Of a stretch of 64,000 nucleotides of DNA, positions 20,282 to 36,632 are shown piece after piece. Origin of the DNA: Hydractinia symbiolongicarpus (taxonomy: Eukaryota; Cnidaria; Hydrozoa; Anthoathecata; Hydractiniidae); contig NC_079883.1 in the NCBI RefSeq assembly GCF_029227915.1, positions 8,122,001 through 8,186,000 of the forward strand. The letters are read 5' to 3'. Position 1 is the stretch's first letter. The number at the start of each line of letters is the position of its first letter. The notes under the pieces were generated by a model. It saw only the letters and a program-made list of their open reading frames with translations. It searched no databases and was not told the DNA's origin. Position numbers and translations under genes: made by a program.

Positions 20282-20603
20282 CACTGTCGCATTTCGGCTG
20301 CATGGTCTACTGTGTAACGCGCGCGCACGTTCTGGCGTAATGCGTTGATAAACGGAATGTACGCAGACATATTGGAAAGTAATATCACGCACTTAGTATC
20401 GTCGCCTTTGTTAGCATTCATGTAAGTTACCATCCACTCGCTACAGTCGCTCTCCATCCTACGGCTAAATCAACAGCCGTGATTTTTACTATGTCGCCGT
20501 CCATCCGTACGCGGTGACAGTTGTAAGCTTTACAGTAACGTGACATGCTCCACAAGCAGTTACGGTGTGTGGACGATGCCTATCATGGCAACGCTTGTTC
20601 TTT

Positions 20604-20790
20604 ATCGCTTCTCGGCCTAATGGCTAAGATCAAGTGTAGTATCTGTTCTTATCAGTTTAATATCTGGTAGGCCATTCTCTGAATGGTCAGTATATTAATC
20701 TGATTTTTGGCCTTGGGTCATGGAGGTGGATTCATTCACGCCGTGACCACGGGTTGCCTTGGTGTTGCACTATTACCGATGGCGGCCCAC
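20604..20790 (+). ncRNA. U2: U2 snRNA, unit L4
   Basis: Same as 3048-3234; proximal element 20550-20558. Confidence 0.96.
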
Positions 20791-20980
20791 ATAAGCAATA
20801 AAAGAATAATAGCAGTCCTCTTTCCGACGGCACTCTGCATAGTCTACGGCGGGAACAAAACGCGTACACTGGGGGAGAATACAGCCTATGCCCCGCGACA
20901 CGGCAGTTTATAACACACTCAAGCCACAAGCATTAACAAACTTTGAAGGGTACCCTCATGCTACGGTGCAGTTCCAACTC

Positions 20981-21146
20981 ATACTTACCTGACGGGGAAG
21001 TAAAGACTGATCAATGAGGGTTTTCTTCCAGAGTGAGGCTCTTGCATTGCACTACGCTTGGGCTGACCTCTGCGATTACTGCAAACGTCAGTAACTCGAC
21101 CGTACAATTTCTGGTAGTGGGGGCCTGCGTCCGCGCTCGCCCCCTC
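20981..21146 (+). ncRNA. U1: U1 snRNA, unit L4
   Basis: Same as 3425-3590; proximal element 20924-20932. Confidence 0.97.
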
Positions 21147-21472
21147 CTTAAGTCAAAATGAATGAGCTTAGAAAAGTTGCGCGGCCAAATGTCGGTGGTG
21201 ACTTAAACGCTAAGGTAAAACCTCGCTTGGCTGTTACGAAACGTGATTGCGATATAAGTCCTCGGAAGGCGGCGGAATTTTATTTTATTTGCCATTCCGT
21301 CAGGGTTATTGGATGATCGGCAATAGATCGAGTTTGTATGCATTTGAAAGCTCTTTTTTCTCGTACTATCACCTGAAAATGTCGTAGGAAAATGTCATAG
21401 GAAACACTTTCAACAACCGCCACGTTCCTTAATTGTTATAACAAGAAATATATCACAGCAAATGAAAATGAA

Positions 21473-21592
21473 AAGCCTACGACACCGGGAGTTCCCAGGC
21501 GGTCCCCCATCCAAGTACTATCCCGGCCCGACGATGCTTAACTTCCGTGATCAGACGAGAACGGGTGTGTTCATCGTGGTATGGCCGTAGAC
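21473..21592 (-). rRNA. 5S rRNA, unit L4
   Basis: Same as 3917-4036. Confidence 0.98.
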
Positions 21593-21789
21593 ATTAGTAG
21601 GTGCAAATACGTGCAATTTATTTTGACGTTGTGATCAAATTTTTTTATTTAATTTCTTTGAGTTACTTAGGACAAGGCGTATGCATGGATTATCTATTAG
21701 ACTTTAAGGTTATAGTTTTGTGAAAAAAACAATGTTTTTTTAAAGATGTGTGGCTATAAAAATAGCCGTTGTTTTCTGAGTGTAGCGGT

Positions 21790-22170
21790 TTACTTCTTCT
21801 GTCCTTTGTCGTTCTTCTTTGGGAGTAAGACAGCTTGAATGTTTGGCAAAACACCACCAGCTGCAATGGTTACACCGCTCAAAAGTTTGTTTAATTCTTC
21901 ATCATTACGAACAGCCAATTGTAAATGTCTTGGAATAATCCTAGCTTTTTTGTTGTCTCTTGCTGCGTTACCAGCCAACTCCAATATCTCAGCAGATAAA
22001 TATTCCAAGACGGCTGCTAAGTAAACTGGTGCTCCAGATCCAATTCGGTTAGCATAGTGCCCTCTACGAAGGAATCTATGCACTCTACCGACTGGAAATT
22101 GAAGTCCAGCTCTTGAGGATCTTGTCTTGGCTTTAGCCTTAGCTTTTCCACCTTTTCCACGTCCAGACAT
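21790..22170 (-). CDS. H2A: Histone H2A, unit L4
   Basis: Same protein as 4234-4614. Stem-loop 21752-21767. Confidence 0.99.
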   Translation of the reverse strand: MSGRGKGGKAKAKAKTRSSRAGLQFPVGRVHRFLRRGHYANRIGSGAPVYLAAVLEYLSAEILELAGNAARDNKKARIIPRHLQLAVRNDEELNKLLSGVTIAAGGVLPNIQAVLLPKKNDKGQKK

Positions 22171-22454
22171 AACTGCGATTTGATTTGTAAGTTAATACAA
22201 AAACGTACGAATATTTAACGTAAGTGTTAACGAAATAAACTTTACTCGTTTTTTCATCATAAAAATAGGATCGAAATCATGTTTTTTTAACCAATCATAA
22301 TTAAGTATTAAACAAAAGATTTTTTTTTTAACCAATTAAATTGCGTATCGGCGTTTTCGGATCGAATTCGATCCGATTTTTTTACTTATAAACAAAAAGT
22401 TTTGACTTGCAGTTTAATGCTTATTTACAAGTTAAGTAGCAAAAATTTTTAACC

Positions 22455-22859
22455 ATGTCTGACGCAGCAGCTAAAGGAGGAAAACAGGCACCTAAAGTAG
22501 CCAAGAAAGGTGAAAAAAGAGCCGGCAAAAAAGGAGGAAAGATTGGTGGAACTGGTGAAAAGAAACGCAAGAGAAAGAGAAAGGAAAGTTATGCTATTTA
22601 CATCTACAATGTTTTGAAACAAGTTCACCCAGATGTCGGAGTTTCAAGCAAAGCTATGAGCATCATGAACTCATTTGTCAACGACATCTTTGAGCGCATT
22701 GCTTCCGAAGCTTCGCGTTTGGCTCTTCAAAACAAAAAGTCGACCATCTCTTCTCGTGAAATTCAAACCGCAGTACGTCTTCTCTTGCCTGGAGAACTTG
22801 CAAAACACGCAGTCAGTGAAGGAACAAAAGCCGTCACAAAATACACAAGCAGCAAGTAA
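22455..22859 (+). CDS. H2B: Histone H2B, unit L4
   Basis: Same protein as 4899-5303. Stem-loop 22883-22898. Confidence 0.99.
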   Translation: MSDAAAKGGKQAPKVAKKGEKRAGKKGGKIGGTGEKKRKRKRKESYAIYIYNVLKQVHPDVGVSSKAMSIMNSFVNDIFERIASEASRLALQNKKSTISSREIQTAVRLLLPGELAKHAVSEGTKAVTKYTSSK

Positions 22860-23319
22860 ACCAACGTCTACCAAACACAAACGGTCTTTTTTAAGACCAC
22901 ACATCTTTAAAAAAACATTTACTTGGCGTCACTACAAGTTAACCGAAGTTAATAAAACTTCTAAATAATGTGCTTAAGAACACTAGCCTACATTTAAAAT
23001 ACTTCCCCATGTGTGTGTGGATTAGCTTCACTTTTCATACGTATTATTAGCTGTACTTGCAGAAAAGACAAGTACATTGATCCATGTTATTGCTTACATT
23101 TAACTTAACCCAGCTTTTCACGGAAACACTCCCAGGCAAATTAACCCTACAAAGTATTTCTAAATTTTTTTTGTGTCATATATGACATAGTATCGTATAG
23201 CAATAAATGTAACTGTGACAAGACTTTACACATTGTGTAATTTGGAAGCGTGCACAAAGTAATGTTTTAAAAGATTTGTGGCTATAAAAATAGCCGTTTT
23301 TGTTGAGCAATGACAACGC

Positions 23320-23676
<357 letters not shown>

Positions 23677-24154
23677 TTAACAGAATTCAGACAGCTTTAA
23701 AAAGAGGCCATAAAATTACCTACTGCTCGTGGAAACACCCTAATTAACCAATAGAGTTGCGTCATTACAAAATGTTCCGAACATTTTGTACATTTTTTTA
23801 AGTAAAACTGTAGTTTTTTTAAAAATTCGTGGTCTTAATGTTTCAGTAAGGCAATAAATTTGGCATCGTTGGAATTCGCCAAACCTTCTGCTACTTACTA
23901 AAAAAAAAAAAAGTCAAAAGCTTTTGTGTATCAGAAGATACAGCCGTTTTCCCGTAGCCAAAAAACACAGATTTTATAAAAATGTTAAATTAATGAGCGT
24001 AATGTCATTATGCAGCCAATCAGAAATTACTTTCTTAGCACCAATCAAATGGTTTGTTTTGAACCTTAGCTGTCAATCAATATGAGAAATAAAACTTTGG
24101 CGCGATAGTGCATTTTAGACCGTCTTGTGTATCCGTACTACATCGACTTCTTAA

Positions 24155-24568
<414 letters not shown>

Positions 24569-24929
24569 GCATCTTACCAAACAAAAAACGGCTATTTTTA
24601 TAGCCACACATCCATAAAAAATATTACGGCTAGCTTTTTATATCAAACTTTGTCCTGCTTTCTGTTTAAATTTTATGCTACATAAAAATTTTATGCTACA
24701 TAAAGTTTGACAATGTTAAAAATATGAAGGGCAAGAAAAGTAAAAGCAAGAAAATAAGAAATTTAAAAACGAAAATACTTAAACTTAGGGAATCTAATCT
24801 TAAATTTACTCTTTTTTAACTGTTTAAGTGACTTAAACAAGTTTAACTTTGTACCAAGATAATGTTTTTTTGTAAATGTGTGGCTATAAAAATAGCCGTT
24901 TGTTAATGTAATAGCCAGATACACACAAA

Positions 24930-25481
24930 TTATTTTTTTGCGGTCTTCTTTGCTGCCTTTTTGGGAGTCTTTTTGACCTTCTTTGCTGCAGGTTTTTTAG
25001 CAACAGGCTTCTTTGTGGGTTTCTTAGCTGCTGGTTTCTTAGCCGAGGCTTTCTTTGTGGCAGGCTTCTTTGCTGCTTTCTTTGGCGTGCTCTTCTTTGC
25101 TGGCTTCTTTTTTGGTGTACTTTTCTTTGCAGTAGGCTTCTTTGCCGTTGGCTTTTTTGCTGCGGCCTTTTTCTTAGGTTTTTCTTTTTTTACCTGACCT
25201 AGCTTGAATGATCCAGAAGCACCAGTGCCTTTAGTTTGAATCAAATCGCCTGATGTTACTCCTCGTTTAAGAGCCATTTTCAGATGATGATCTGAGTTTT
25301 CAGCAACTTTGTAATTTGCATGAATATATTTTGTAATAGCTTGGCGAGATGAACCACCGCGTTCCTTTAGGGTAGCGATAGCAGCCTTGATCATGTCCAC
25401 ATATTTAGGGTGATCAGCTGTCTTCTTTGCAGCAGGTTTCTTCTTGGGTGCGATTTTCTTTGGAGAAGCTGCTTCACTCAT
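24930..25481 (-). CDS. H1: Histone H1, unit L5
   Basis: Same protein as 1522-2073. Stem-loop 24882-24897. Confidence 0.98.
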   Translation of the reverse strand: MSEAASPKKIAPKKKPAAKKTADHPKYVDMIKAAIATLKERGGSSRQAITKYIHANYKVAENSDHHLKMALKRGVTSGDLIQTKGTGASGSFKLGQVKKEKPKKKAAAKKPTAKKPTAKKSTPKKKPAKKSTPKKAAKKPATKKASAKKPAAKKPTKKPVAKKPAAKKVKKTPKKAAKKTAKK

Positions 25482-26060
25482 TTTTAATGTTTTCTTACAA
25501 CAATCCAACGATAAACGATGCTTGTTATCACAGTAGAAGTATACTAAACATTACCGTGTAAATGAGATATAATTTAAGACGGTGCGAAGTATGCGGACGT
25601 AAAAGTACCACTCCCGGGAATTGATTTGGCGCGAAAACAGAAATGTGTGTTTCTGTACATCGTATAATGTCCGTTTTGGGTGCCGCGACTATGCGAAAGC
25701 ATGTTAATTTTTATTTGTAGTACGACGCAATAGTCTGCAAGAGAAGCTGCTGGAGTTTGAGGTCTTCAGCATTACATCTAGTCTGTTAATTTGGGCTTCT
25801 TCCGCGCTCGTGTTAGGATTTTCATAAAGCGTTCTTTGGTTTGCGTTGCGTATGTCGGCCTACATCATCGACACGGCCTGTTTCCGGCTATTAGGAGCAA
25901 TTCATATATTGGGCACTGCGTTTCGACTTTTTTATTAGACCACAGTAAAAAAATTCACTCACAGAAGTCCCTTTCTTTCATGGCTACAAACACGAAGAAT
26001 TCTGTCGTAAGTAAAACGAATGCGCAAGCCAAAATGACGATGGGGCGAAGTCATAAGCAT

Positions 26061-26133
26061 GGCCCTGTGGCCCAATGGATAAGGCATCTGACTACGAATC
26101 AGGGGATTCCAGGTTCGACTCCTGGCAGGGTCG
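26061..26133 (+). tRNA. tRNA-Arg-ACG: tRNA-Arg (ACG), unit L5
   Basis: Identical to 2653-2725. Confidence 0.97.
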
Positions 26134-26455
26134 CACTGTCGCATTTCGGCTGCATGGTCTACTGTGTAACGCGCGCGCACGTTCTGGCGTAATGCGTTGA
26201 TAAACGGAATGTACGCAGACATATTGGAAAGTAATATCACGCACTTAGTATCGTCGCCTTTGTTAGCATTCATGTAAGTTACCATCCACTCGCTACAGTC
26301 GCTCTCCATCCTACGGCTAAATCAACAGCCGTGATTTTTACTATGTCGCCGTCCATCCGTACGCGGTGACAGTTGTAAGCTTTACAGTAACGTGACATGC
26401 TCCACAAGCAGTTACGGTGTGTGGACGATGCCTATCATGGCAACGCTTGTTCTTT

Positions 26456-26642
26456 ATCGCTTCTCGGCCTAATGGCTAAGATCAAGTGTAGTATCTGTTC
26501 TTATCAGTTTAATATCTGGTAGGCCATTCTCTGAATGGTCAGTATATTAATCTGATTTTTGGCCTTGGGTCATGGAGGTGGATTCATTCACGCCGTGACC
26601 ACGGGTTGCCTTGGTGTTGCACTATTACCGATGGCGGCCCAC
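26456..26642 (+). ncRNA. U2: U2 snRNA, unit L5
   Basis: Same as 3048-3234; proximal element 26402-26410. Confidence 0.96.
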
Positions 26643-26832
26643 ATAAGCAATAAAAGAATAATAGCAGTCCTCTTTCCGACGGCACTCTGCATAGTCTACG
26701 GCGGGAACAAAACGCGTACACTGGGGGAGAATACAGCCTATGCCCCGCGACACGGCAGTTTATAACACACTCAAGCCACAAGCATTAACAAACTTTGAAG
26801 GGTACCCTCATGCTACGGTGCAGTTCCAACTC

Positions 26833-26998
26833 ATACTTACCTGACGGGGAAGTAAAGACTGATCAATGAGGGTTTTCTTCCAGAGTGAGGCTCTTGCATT
26901 GCACTACGCTTGGGCTGACCTCTGCGATTACTGCAAACGTCAGTAACTCGACCGTACAATTTCTGGTAGTGGGGGCCTGCGTCCGCGCTCGCCCCCTC
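26833..26998 (+). ncRNA. U1: U1 snRNA, unit L5
   Basis: Same as 3425-3590; proximal element 26776-26784. Confidence 0.97.
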
Positions 26999-27324
26999 CT
27001 TAAGTCAAAATGAATGAGCTTAGAAAAGTTGCGCGGCCAAATGTCGGTGGTGACTTAAACGCTAAGGTAAAACCTCGCTTGGCTGTTACGAAACGTGATT
27101 GCGATATAAGTCCTCGGAAGGCGGCGGAATTTTATTTTATTTGCCATTCCGTCAGGGTTATTGGATGATCGGCAATAGATCGAGTTTGTATGCATTTGAA
27201 AGCTCTTTTTTCTCGTACTATCACCTGAAAATGTCGTAGGAAAATGTCATAGGAAACACTTTCAACAACCGCCACGTTCCTTAATTGTTATAACAAGAAA
27301 TATATCACAGCAAATGAAAATGAA

Positions 27325-27444
27325 AAGCCTACGACACCGGGAGTTCCCAGGCGGTCCCCCATCCAAGTACTATCCCGGCCCGACGATGCTTAACTTCCGT
27401 GATCAGACGAGAACGGGTGTGTTCATCGTGGTATGGCCGTAGAC
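27325..27444 (-). rRNA. 5S rRNA, unit L5
   Basis: Same as 3917-4036. Confidence 0.98.
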
Positions 27445-27641
27445 ATTAGTAGGTGCAAATACGTGCAATTTATTTTGACGTTGTGATCAAATTTTTTTAT
27501 TTAATTTCTTTGAGTTACTTAGGACAAGGCGTATGCATGGATTATCTATTAGACTTTAAGGTTATAGTTTTGTGAAAAAAACAATGTTTTTTTAAAGATG
27601 TGTGGCTATAAAAATAGCCGTTGTTTTCTGAGTGTAGCGGT

Positions 27642-28022
27642 TTACTTCTTCTGTCCTTTGTCGTTCTTCTTTGGGAGTAAGACAGCTTGAATGTTTGGCA
27701 AAACACCACCAGCTGCAATGGTTACACCGCTCAAAAGTTTGTTTAATTCTTCATCATTACGAACAGCCAATTGTAAATGTCTTGGAATAATCCTAGCTTT
27801 TTTGTTGTCTCTTGCTGCGTTACCAGCCAACTCCAATATCTCAGCAGATAAATATTCCAAGACGGCTGCTAAGTAAACTGGTGCTCCAGATCCAATTCGG
27901 TTAGCATAGTGCCCTCTACGAAGGAATCTATGCACTCTACCGACTGGAAATTGAAGTCCAGCTCTTGAGGATCTTGTCTTGGCTTTAGCCTTAGCTTTTC
28001 CACCTTTTCCACGTCCAGACAT
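27642..28022 (-). CDS. H2A: Histone H2A, unit L5
   Basis: Same protein as 4234-4614. Stem-loop 27604-27619. Confidence 0.99.
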   Translation of the reverse strand: MSGRGKGGKAKAKAKTRSSRAGLQFPVGRVHRFLRRGHYANRIGSGAPVYLAAVLEYLSAEILELAGNAARDNKKARIIPRHLQLAVRNDEELNKLLSGVTIAAGGVLPNIQAVLLPKKNDKGQKK

Positions 28023-28306
28023 AACTGCGATTTGATTTGTAAGTTAATACAAAAACGTACGAATATTTAACGTAAGTGTTAACGAAATAAACTTTACTCG
28101 TTTTTTCATCATAAAAATAGGATCGAAATCATGTTTTTTTAACCAATCATAATTAAGTATTAAACAAAAGATTTTTTTTTTAACCAATTAAATTGCGTAT
28201 CGGCGTTTTCGGATCGAATTCGATCCGATTTTTTTACTTATAAACAAAAAGTTTTGACTTGCAGTTTAATGCTTATTTACAAGTTAAGTAGCAAAAATTT
28301 TTAACC

Positions 28307-28711
28307 ATGTCTGACGCAGCAGCTAAAGGAGGAAAACAGGCACCTAAAGTAGCCAAGAAAGGTGAAAAAAGAGCCGGCAAAAAAGGAGGAAAGATTGGTG
28401 GAACTGGTGAAAAGAAACGCAAGAGAAAGAGAAAGGAAAGTTATGCTATTTACATCTACAATGTTTTGAAACAAGTTCACCCAGATGTCGGAGTTTCAAG
28501 CAAAGCTATGAGCATCATGAACTCATTTGTCAACGACATCTTTGAGCGCATTGCTTCCGAAGCTTCGCGTTTGGCTCTTCAAAACAAAAAGTCGACCATC
28601 TCTTCTCGTGAAATTCAAACCGCAGTACGTCTTCTCTTGCCTGGAGAACTTGCAAAACACGCAGTCAGTGAAGGAACAAAAGCCGTCACAAAATACACAA
28701 GCAGCAAGTAA
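28307..28711 (+). CDS. H2B: Histone H2B, unit L5
   Basis: Same protein as 4899-5303. Stem-loop 28735-28750. Confidence 0.99.
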   Translation: MSDAAAKGGKQAPKVAKKGEKRAGKKGGKIGGTGEKKRKRKRKESYAIYIYNVLKQVHPDVGVSSKAMSIMNSFVNDIFERIASEASRLALQNKKSTISSREIQTAVRLLLPGELAKHAVSEGTKAVTKYTSSK

Positions 28712-29171
28712 ACCAACGTCTACCAAACACAAACGGTCTTTTTTAAGACCACACATCTTTAAAAAAACATTTACTTGGCGTCACTACAAGTTAACCGAAG
28801 TTAATAAAACTTCTAAATAATGTGCTTAAGAACACTAGCCTACATTTAAAATACTTCCCCATGTGTGTGTGGATTAGCTTCACTTTTCATACGTATTATT
28901 AGCTGTACTTGCAGAAAAGACAAGTACATTGATCCATGTTATTGCTTACATTTAACTTAACCCAGCTTTTCACGGAAACACTCCCAGGCAAATTAACCCT
29001 ACAAAGTATTTCTAAATTTTTTTTGTGTCATATATGACATAGTATCGTATAGCAATAAATGTAACTGTGACAAGACTTTACACATTGTGTAATTTGGAAG
29101 CGTGCACAAAGTAATGTTTTAAAAGATTTGTGGCTATAAAAATAGCCGTTTTTGTTGAGCAATGACAACGC

Positions 29172-29528
<357 letters not shown>

Positions 29529-30006
29529 TTAACAGAATTCAGACAGCTTTAAAAAGAGGCCATAAAATTACCTACTGCTCGTGGAAACACCCTAATTAAC
29601 CAATAGAGTTGCGTCATTACAAAATGTTCCGAACATTTTGTACATTTTTTTAAGTAAAACTGTAGTTTTTTTAAAAATTCGTGGTCTTAATGTTTCAGTA
29701 AGGCAATAAATTTGGCATCGTTGGAATTCGCCAAACCTTCTGCTACTTACTAAAAAAAAAAAAAGTCAAAAGCTTTTGTGTATCAGAAGATACAGCCGTT
29801 TTCCCGTAGCCAAAAAACACAGATTTTATAAAAATGTTAAAGTAATGAGCGTAATGTCATTATGCAGCCAATCAGAAATTACTTTCTTAGCACCAATCAA
29901 ATGGTTTGTTTTGAACCTTAGCTGTCAATCAATATGAGAAATAAAACTTTGGCGCGATAGTGCATTTTAGACCGTCTTGTGTATCCGTACTACATCGACT
30001 TCTTAA

Positions 30007-30420
<414 letters not shown>

Positions 30421-30781
30421 GCATCTTACCAAACAAAAAACGGCTATTTTTATAGCCACACATCCATAAAAAATATTACGGCTAGCTTTTTATATCAAAC
30501 TTTGTCCTGCTTTCTGTTTAAATTTTATGCTACATAAAAATTTTATGCTACATAAAGTTTGACAATGTTAAAAATATGAAGGGCAAGAAAAGTAAAAGCA
30601 AGAAAATAAGAAATTTAAAAACGAAAATACTTAAACTTAGGGAATCTAATCTTAAATTTACTCTTTTTTAACTGTTTAAGTGACTTAAACAAGTTTAACT
30701 TTGTACCAAGATAATGTTTTTTTGTAAATGTGTGGCTATAAAAATAGCCGTTTGTTAATGTAATAGCCAGATACACACAAA

Positions 30782-31333
30782 TTATTTTTTTGCGGTCTTC
30801 TTTGCTGCCTTTTTGGGAGTCTTTTTGACCTTCTTTGCTGCAGGTTTTTTAGCAACAGGCTTCTTTGTGGGTTTCTTAGCTGCTGGTTTCTTAGCCGAGG
30901 CTTTCTTTGTGGCAGGCTTCTTTGCTGCTTTCTTTGGCGTGCTCTTCTTTGCTGGCTTCTTTTTTGGTGTACTTTTCTTTGCAGTAGGCTTCTTTGCCGT
31001 TGGCTTTTTTGCTGCGGCCTTTTTCTTAGGTTTTTCTTTTTTTACCTGACCTAGCTTGAATGATCCAGAAGCACCAGTGCCTTTAGTTTGAATCAAATCG
31101 CCTGATGTTACTCCTCGTTTAAGAGCCATTTTCAGATGATGATCTGAGTTTTCAGCAACTTTGTAATTTGCATGAATATATTTTGTAATAGCTTGGCGAG
31201 ATGAACCACCGCGTTCCTTTAGGGTAGCGATAGCAGCCTTGATCATGTCCACATATTTAGGGTGATCAGCTGTCTTCTTTGCAGCAGGTTTCTTCTTGGG
31301 TGCGATTTTCTTTGGAGAAGCTGCTTCACTCAT
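30782..31333 (-). CDS. H1: Histone H1, unit L6
   Basis: Same protein as 1522-2073. Stem-loop 30734-30749. Confidence 0.98.
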   Translation of the reverse strand: MSEAASPKKIAPKKKPAAKKTADHPKYVDMIKAAIATLKERGGSSRQAITKYIHANYKVAENSDHHLKMALKRGVTSGDLIQTKGTGASGSFKLGQVKKEKPKKKAAAKKPTAKKPTAKKSTPKKKPAKKSTPKKAAKKPATKKASAKKPAAKKPTKKPVAKKPAAKKVKKTPKKAAKKTAKK

Positions 31334-31912
31334 TTTTAATGTTTTCTTACAACAATCCAACGATAAACGATGCTTGTTATCACAGTAGAAGTATACTAAA
31401 CATTACCGTGTAAATGAGATATAATTTAAGACGGTGCGAAGTATGCGGACGTAAAAGTACCACTCCCGGGAATTGATTTGGCGCGAAAACAGAAATGTGT
31501 GTTTCTGTACATCGTATAATGTCCGTTTTGGGTGCCGCGACTATGCGAAAGCATGTTAATTTTTATTTGTAGTACGACGCAATAGTCTGCAAGAGAAGCT
31601 GCTGGAGTTTGAGGTCTTCAGCATTACATCTAGTCTGTTAATTTGGGCTTCTTCCGCGCTCGTGTTAGGATTTTCATAAAGCGTTCTTTGGTTTGCGTTG
31701 CGTATGTCGGCCTACATCATCGACACGGCCTGTTTCCGGCTATTAGGAGCAATTCATATATTGGGCACTGCGTTTCGACTTTTTTATTAGACCACAGTAA
31801 AAAAATTCACTCACAGAAGTCCCTTTCTTTCATGGCTACAAACACGAAGAATTCTGTCGTAAGTAAAACGAATGCGCAAGCCAAAATGACGATGGGGCGA
31901 AGTCATAAGCAT

Positions 31913-31985
31913 GGCCCTGTGGCCCAATGGATAAGGCATCTGACTACGAATCAGGGGATTCCAGGTTCGACTCCTGGCAGGGTCG
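31913..31985 (+). tRNA. tRNA-Arg-ACG: tRNA-Arg (ACG), unit L6
   Basis: Identical to 2653-2725. Confidence 0.97.
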
Positions 31986-32307
31986 CACTGTCGCATTTCG
32001 GCTGCATGGTCTACTGTGTAACGCGCGCGCACGTTCTGGCGTAATGCGTTGATAAACGGAATGTACGCAGACATATTGGAAAGTAATATCACGCACTTAG
32101 TATCGTCGCCTTTGTTAGCATTCATGTAAGTTACCATCCACTCGCTACAGTCGCTCTCCATCCTACGGCTAAATCAACAGCCGTGATTTTTACTATGTCG
32201 CCGTCCATCCGTACGCGGTGACAGTTGTAAGCTTTACAGTAACGTGACATGCTCCACAAGCAGTTACGGTGTGTGGACGATGCCTATCATGGCAACGCTT
32301 GTTCTTT

Positions 32308-32494
32308 ATCGCTTCTCGGCCTAATGGCTAAGATCAAGTGTAGTATCTGTTCTTATCAGTTTAATATCTGGTAGGCCATTCTCTGAATGGTCAGTATATT
32401 AATCTGATTTTTGGCCTTGGGTCATGGAGGTGGATTCATTCACGCCGTGACCACGGGTTGCCTTGGTGTTGCACTATTACCGATGGCGGCCCAC
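32308..32494 (+). ncRNA. U2: U2 snRNA, unit L6
   Basis: Same as 3048-3234; proximal element 32254-32262. Confidence 0.96.
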
Positions 32495-32684
32495 ATAAGC
32501 AATAAAAGAATAATAGCAGTCCTCTTTCCGACGGCACTCTGCATAGTCTACGGCGGGAACAAAACGCGTACACTGGGGGAGAATACAGCCTATGCCCCGC
32601 GACACGGCAGTTTATAACACACTCAAGCCACAAGCATTAACAAACTTTGAAGGGTACCCTCATGCTACGGTGCAGTTCCAACTC

Positions 32685-32850
32685 ATACTTACCTGACGGG
32701 GAAGTAAAGACTGATCAATGAGGGTTTTCTTCCAGAGTGAGGCTCTTGCATTGCACTACGCTTGGGCTGACCTCTGCGATTACTGCAAACGTCAGTAACT
32801 CGACCGTACAATTTCTGGTAGTGGGGGCCTGCGTCCGCGCTCGCCCCCTC
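32685..32850 (+). ncRNA. U1: U1 snRNA, unit L6
   Basis: Same as 3425-3590; proximal element 32628-32636. Confidence 0.97.
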
Positions 32851-33176
32851 CTTAAGTCAAAATGAATGAGCTTAGAAAAGTTGCGCGGCCAAATGTCGGT
32901 GGTGACTTAAACGCTAAGGTAAAACCTCGCTTGGCTGTTACGAAACGTGATTGCGATATAAGTCCTCGGAAGGCGGCGGAATTTTATTTTATTTGCCATT
33001 CCGTCAGGGTTATTGGATGATCGGCAATAGATCGAGTTTGTATGCATTTGAAAGCTCTTTTTTCTCGTACTATCACCTGAAAATGTCGTAGGAAAATGTC
33101 ATAGGAAACACTTTCAACAACCGCCACGTTCCTTAATTGTTATAACAAGAAATATATCACAGCAAATGAAAATGAA

Positions 33177-33296
33177 AAGCCTACGACACCGGGAGTTCCC
33201 AGGCGGTCCCCCATCCAAGTACTATCCCGGCCCGACGATGCTTAACTTCCGTGATCAGACGAGAACGGGTGTGTTCATCGTGGTATGGCCGTAGAC
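33177..33296 (-). rRNA. 5S rRNA, unit L6
   Basis: Same as 3917-4036. Confidence 0.98.
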
Positions 33297-33493
33297 ATTA
33301 GTAGGTGCAAATACGTGCAATTTATTTTGACGTTGTGATCAAATTTTTTTATTTAATTTCTTTGAGTTACTTAGGACAAGGCGTATGCATGGATTATCTA
33401 TTAGACTTTAAGGTTATAGTTTTGTGAAAAAAACAATGTTTTTTTAAAGATGTGTGGCTATAAAAATAGCCGTTGTTTTCTGAGTGTAGCGGT

Positions 33494-33874
33494 TTACTTC
33501 TTCTGTCCTTTGTCGTTCTTCTTTGGGAGTAAGACAGCTTGAATGTTTGGCAAAACACCACCAGCTGCAATGGTTACACCGCTCAAAAGTTTGTTTAATT
33601 CTTCATCATTACGAACAGCCAATTGTAAATGTCTTGGAATAATCCTAGCTTTTTTGTTGTCTCTTGCTGCGTTACCAGCCAACTCCAATATCTCAGCAGA
33701 TAAATATTCCAAGACGGCTGCTAAGTAAACTGGTGCTCCAGATCCAATTCGGTTAGCATAGTGCCCTCTACGAAGGAATCTATGCACTCTACCGACTGGA
33801 AATTGAAGTCCAGCTCTTGAGGATCTTGTCTTGGCTTTAGCCTTAGCTTTTCCACCTTTTCCACGTCCAGACAT
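33494..33874 (-). CDS. H2A: Histone H2A, unit L6
   Basis: Same protein as 4234-4614. Stem-loop 33456-33471. Confidence 0.99.
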   Translation of the reverse strand: MSGRGKGGKAKAKAKTRSSRAGLQFPVGRVHRFLRRGHYANRIGSGAPVYLAAVLEYLSAEILELAGNAARDNKKARIIPRHLQLAVRNDEELNKLLSGVTIAAGGVLPNIQAVLLPKKNDKGQKK

Positions 33875-34158
33875 AACTGCGATTTGATTTGTAAGTTAAT
33901 ACAAAAACGTACGAATATTTAACGTAAGTGTTAACGAAATAAACTTTACTCGTTTTTTCATCATAAAAATAGGATCGAAATCATGTTTTTTTAACCAATC
34001 ATAATTAAGTATTAAACAAAAGATTTTTTTTTTAACCAATTAAATTGCGTATCGGCGTTTTCGGATCGAATTCGATCCGATTTTTTTACTTATAAACAAA
34101 AAGTTTTGACTTGCAGTTTAATGCTTATTTACAAGTTAAGTAGCAAAAATTTTTAACC

Positions 34159-34563
34159 ATGTCTGACGCAGCAGCTAAAGGAGGAAAACAGGCACCTAAA
34201 GTAGCCAAGAAAGGTGAAAAAAGAGCCGGCAAAAAAGGAGGAAAGATTGGTGGAACTGGTGAAAAGAAACGCAAGAGAAAGAGAAAGGAAAGTTATGCTA
34301 TTTACATCTACAATGTTTTGAAACAAGTTCACCCAGATGTCGGAGTTTCAAGCAAAGCTATGAGCATCATGAACTCATTTGTCAACGACATCTTTGAGCG
34401 CATTGCTTCCGAAGCTTCGCGTTTGGCTCTTCAAAACAAAAAGTCGACCATCTCTTCTCGTGAAATTCAAACCGCAGTACGTCTTCTCTTGCCTGGAGAA
34501 CTTGCAAAACACGCAGTCAGTGAAGGAACAAAAGCCGTCACAAAATACACAAGCAGCAAGTAA
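34159..34563 (+). CDS. H2B: Histone H2B, unit L6
   Basis: Same protein as 4899-5303. Stem-loop 34587-34602. Confidence 0.99.
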   Translation: MSDAAAKGGKQAPKVAKKGEKRAGKKGGKIGGTGEKKRKRKRKESYAIYIYNVLKQVHPDVGVSSKAMSIMNSFVNDIFERIASEASRLALQNKKSTISSREIQTAVRLLLPGELAKHAVSEGTKAVTKYTSSK

Positions 34564-35023
34564 ACCAACGTCTACCAAACACAAACGGTCTTTTTTAAGA
34601 CCACACATCTTTAAAAAAACATTTACTTGGCGTCACTACAAGTTAACCGAAGTTAATAAAACTTCTAAATAATGTGCTTAAGAACACTAGCCTACATTTA
34701 AAATACTTCCCCATGTGTGTGTGGATTAGCTTCACTTTTCATACGTATTATTAGCTGTACTTGCAGAAAAGACAAGTACATTGATCCATGTTATTGCTTA
34801 CATTTAACTTAACCCAGCTTTTCACGGAAACACTCCCAGGCAAATTAACCCTACAAAGTATTTCTAAATTTTTTTTGTGTCATATATGACATAGTATCGT
34901 ATAGCAATAAATGTAACTGTGACAAGACTTTACACATTGTGTAATTTGGAAGCGTGCACAAAGTAATGTTTTAAAAGATTTGTGGCTATAAAAATAGCCG
35001 TTTTTGTTGAGCAATGACAACGC

Positions 35024-35380
<357 letters not shown>

Positions 35381-35858
35381 TTAACAGAATTCAGACAGCT
35401 TTAAAAAGAGGCCATAAAATTACCTACTGCTCGTGGAAACACCCTAATTAACCAATAGAGTTGCGTCATTACAAAATGTTCCGAACATTTTGTACATTTT
35501 TTTAAGTAAAACTGTAGTTTTTTTAAAAATTCGTGGTCTTAATGTTTCAGTAAGGCAATAAATTTGGCATCGTTGGAATTCGCCAAACCTTCTGCTACTT
35601 ACTAAAAAAAAAAAAAGTCAAAAGCTTTTGTGTATCAGAAGATACAGCCGTTTTCCCGTAGCCAAAAAACACAGATTTTATAAAAATGTTAAAGTAATGA
35701 GCGTAATGTCATTATGCAGCCAATCAGAAATTACTTTCTTAGCACCAATCAAATGGTTTGTTTTGAACCTTAGCTGTCAATCAATATGAGAAATAAAACT
35801 TTGGCGCGATAGTGCATTTTAGACCGTCTTGTGTATCCGTACTACATCGACTTCTTAA

Positions 35859-36272
<414 letters not shown>

Positions 36273-36632
36273 GCATCTTACCAAACAAAAAACGGCTATT
36301 TTTATAGCCACACATCCATAAAAAATATTACGGCTAGCTTTTTATATCAAACTTTGTCCTGCTTTCTGTTTAAATTTTATGCTACATAAAAATTTTATGC
36401 TACATAAAGTTTGACAATGTTAAAAATATGAAGGGCAAGAAAAGTAAAAGCAAGAAAATAAGAAATTTAAAAACGAAAATACTTAAACTTAGGGAATCTA
36501 ATCTTAAATTTACTCTTTTTTAACTGTTTAAGTGACTTAAACAAGTTTAACTTTGTACCAAGATAATGTTTTTTTGTAAATGTGTGGCTATAAAATAGCC
36601 GTTTGTTAATGTAATAGCCAGATACACACAAA